From Komagataeibacter melaceti (GTDB taxonomy: Bacteria > Pseudomonadota > Alphaproteobacteria > Acetobacterales > Acetobacteraceae), in contig NZ_QUWV01000099.1 in assembly GCF_003403295.1 (NCBI RefSeq), positions 1 to 32,254 on the forward strand: a stretch of DNA of 32,254 nt, read 5' to 3'. Below are positions 31,352 to 32,254 of this stretch, one piece after another; within the stretch, counting starts at the first letter, position 1, and each line of letters begins with the position of its first letter. The position numbers and the translations under genes are program-made. The notes below the pieces were generated by a model. That model saw nothing but the letters and a program-made list of their open reading frames with translations. It was not told the DNA's origin and searched no databases.

Positions 31352-32254
31352 TCAGGCCACCCGGTTATCGATAGTCGTTGTGGTCGGGGAGTTGTCGGGA
31401 TGGATGGTGATGTCGCCACCATGACGATAACCACCCATCAGGATCGACTGCACGTCGGCCGCGAAGTTGCGGATACGGTCCATCGCACCCTTGTTACGGC
31501 GCACCAGCAGGTTGTAGCCCAGAACCGCAGGCACGGCGGTGCCCAGGCCGATGGCGGTCATGATCAGGGATTCACCCACCGGACCGGCAACCTTGTCGAT
31601 CGAGGCCTGACCCGCGATGCCGATGGCCGTCAGAGCGTGGTAGATACCCCAGACCGTGCCGAACAGACCCACGAACGGAGAGGTCGAACCCACGGTGCCG
31701 AGGAAGGCAAGACCGCCCTGCAGCTTGGTCTGGATCACGTCAACCGAACGCTGGATGGACATCGTGGTCCAGGAATGCAGGTCGATGGATTCCTGCATCG
31801 TGCCTTCGTGGTGTTCGGCAGCCTTCACGCCCGTATCGGCAATGTAGCGGAACGGGGAGTTGGCGGGCAGAGCGGCGGCGCCGTCCTTGATGGAGCCCTT
31901 GGTCCAGAAATCGCTGACCACCTGCTTGGCAGCCGCCATGACGCGGGCCTGCTCGAAGAACTTGGTGATCATGATGTACCACGTGCCCAGCGACATGAAG
32001 ACCATGATCAGCAGGACGCCACGGGCAATGAAGTCACCATTGGCCCACAGCGCGCCCAGACCATAGGGGTTGCCTTCCGGTGCCTTGGGCGCTTCTTCCG
32101 CCGGCGGGGTCGCATCCGCGGCGGGAGCGGGTGCCGGGGCCGGAGCGGGCGCTTCAGCCGGGGCCGCATCCGTGGGCGCGGGGGCCGGGGCGGCGTCGGT
32201 CGGGGGTGCCGTCTGCACGGGCGGGACATCCGCGCCCGGGGCCGGGGTTACGGG
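31352..32254 (-). CDS. exbB: ExbB-type proton channel subunit with Pro/Ala-rich N-terminal extension (5' end outside window)
   Basis: The frame is open to the right edge; a GTG at 32218 is internal to continuing Pro/Ala/Val-rich coding sequence, so the true start lies beyond 32254. Visible are a low-complexity Pro/Ala/Glu region of at least 55 residues, then NPYGLGALWANGDFIARG and a first membrane helix (LLIMVFMSLGTWYIMI). A cytoplasmic domain follows, then two further helices with TSPFVGLFGTVWGIYHAL and GESLIMTAIGLGTAVPAVLG, which carry the conserved channel Thr and Glu positions. ExbB forms the pentameric motor with ExbD. The extension should be periplasmic. It is the first visible gene of exbB-exbD-exbD. 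Confidence 0.93.
   Translation of the reverse strand, partial: PVTPAPGADVPPVQTAPPTDAAPAPAPTDAAPAEAPAPAPAPAPAADATPPAEEAPKAPEGNPYGLGALWANGDFIARGVLLIMVFMSLGTWYIMITKFFEQARVMAAAKQVVSDFWTKGSIKDGAAALPANSPFRYIADTGVKAAEHHEGTMQESIDLHSWTTMSIQRSVDVIQTKLQGGLAFLGTVGSTSPFVGLFGTVWGIYHALTAIGIAGQASIDKVAGPVGESLIMTAIGLGTAVPAVLGYNLLVRRNKGAMDRIRNFAADVQSILMGGYRHGGDITIHPDNSPTTTTIDNRVA

Noticed and set aside
1-32254. CRISPR arrays, tRNA or rRNA genes, insertion sequences
   Set aside because: No regularly spaced repeats, tRNA-like cloverleaf, rRNA sequence, transposase or integrase was recognised.

Overview
The window is high-GC, densely packed bacterial chromosome. Gene content (type III/ABC-dependent capsule export genes, a fatty acid hydroxylase, a TonB receptor beside exbB-exbD-exbD) fits an alphaproteobacterium of the acetic acid bacteria, probably Komagataeibacter/Gluconacetobacter-like. 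That assignment is inference from protein character, not a database result. No tRNA, rRNA, CRISPR array, transposase or phage gene was seen.

Left part (1-15.7 kb) is a surface-glycan region. After the 3' end of metH come a polyprenyl-phosphate sugar synthase (GT2), a PIG-V-like membrane mannosyltransferase, a tiny hypothetical ORF, the capsule ABC ATPase KpsT and a Wza/KpsD-type outer-membrane export lipoprotein, all on the plus strand. Facing them is a minus-strand operon kpsC-kpsS-glycosyltransferase. A 440-bp divergent control region separates kpsC from a phosphomannomutase-family gene, followed by an LTA-synthase-like phosphoglycerol/phosphoethanolamine transferase. A convergent glycosyltransferase and a fatty acid hydroxylase close the region. 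The inferred scheme is: phosphohexomutase feeds nucleotide sugars; KpsS/KpsC prime a lipid acceptor; the glycosyltransferases build the chain; KpsT and the Wza-like protein export it. KpsM and KpsE are not in the window, and KpsC appears to have only one intact transferase module.

Middle part (15.8-25.9 kb) is mostly housekeeping. A degenerate HisE-like protein, cvpA, purF, an SDR lacking the usual catalytic residues, and ybaK run on the plus strand, with purF-SDR-ybaK joined by ATGA overlaps. On the minus strand lie xseA, a coupled lipoprotein, a helix-turn-helix protein with a C-terminal membrane anchor, and an OmpH/Skp-like chaperone. purD and a DHA2-type MFS exporter follow on the plus strand.

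Right part (26-32.3 kb) is all minus strand: an NCS2 nucleobase permease, a TonB-dependent receptor with a long structured leader, two exbD genes and a 5'-truncated exbB with a Pro/Ala-rich N-terminal extension. A strong intrinsic terminator separates the exb operon from the receptor, and a perfect hairpin separates the receptor from the permease. Two copies of a roughly 85-bp hairpin-forming repeat sit in two different convergent intergenic gaps, where they probably act as bidirectional terminators.
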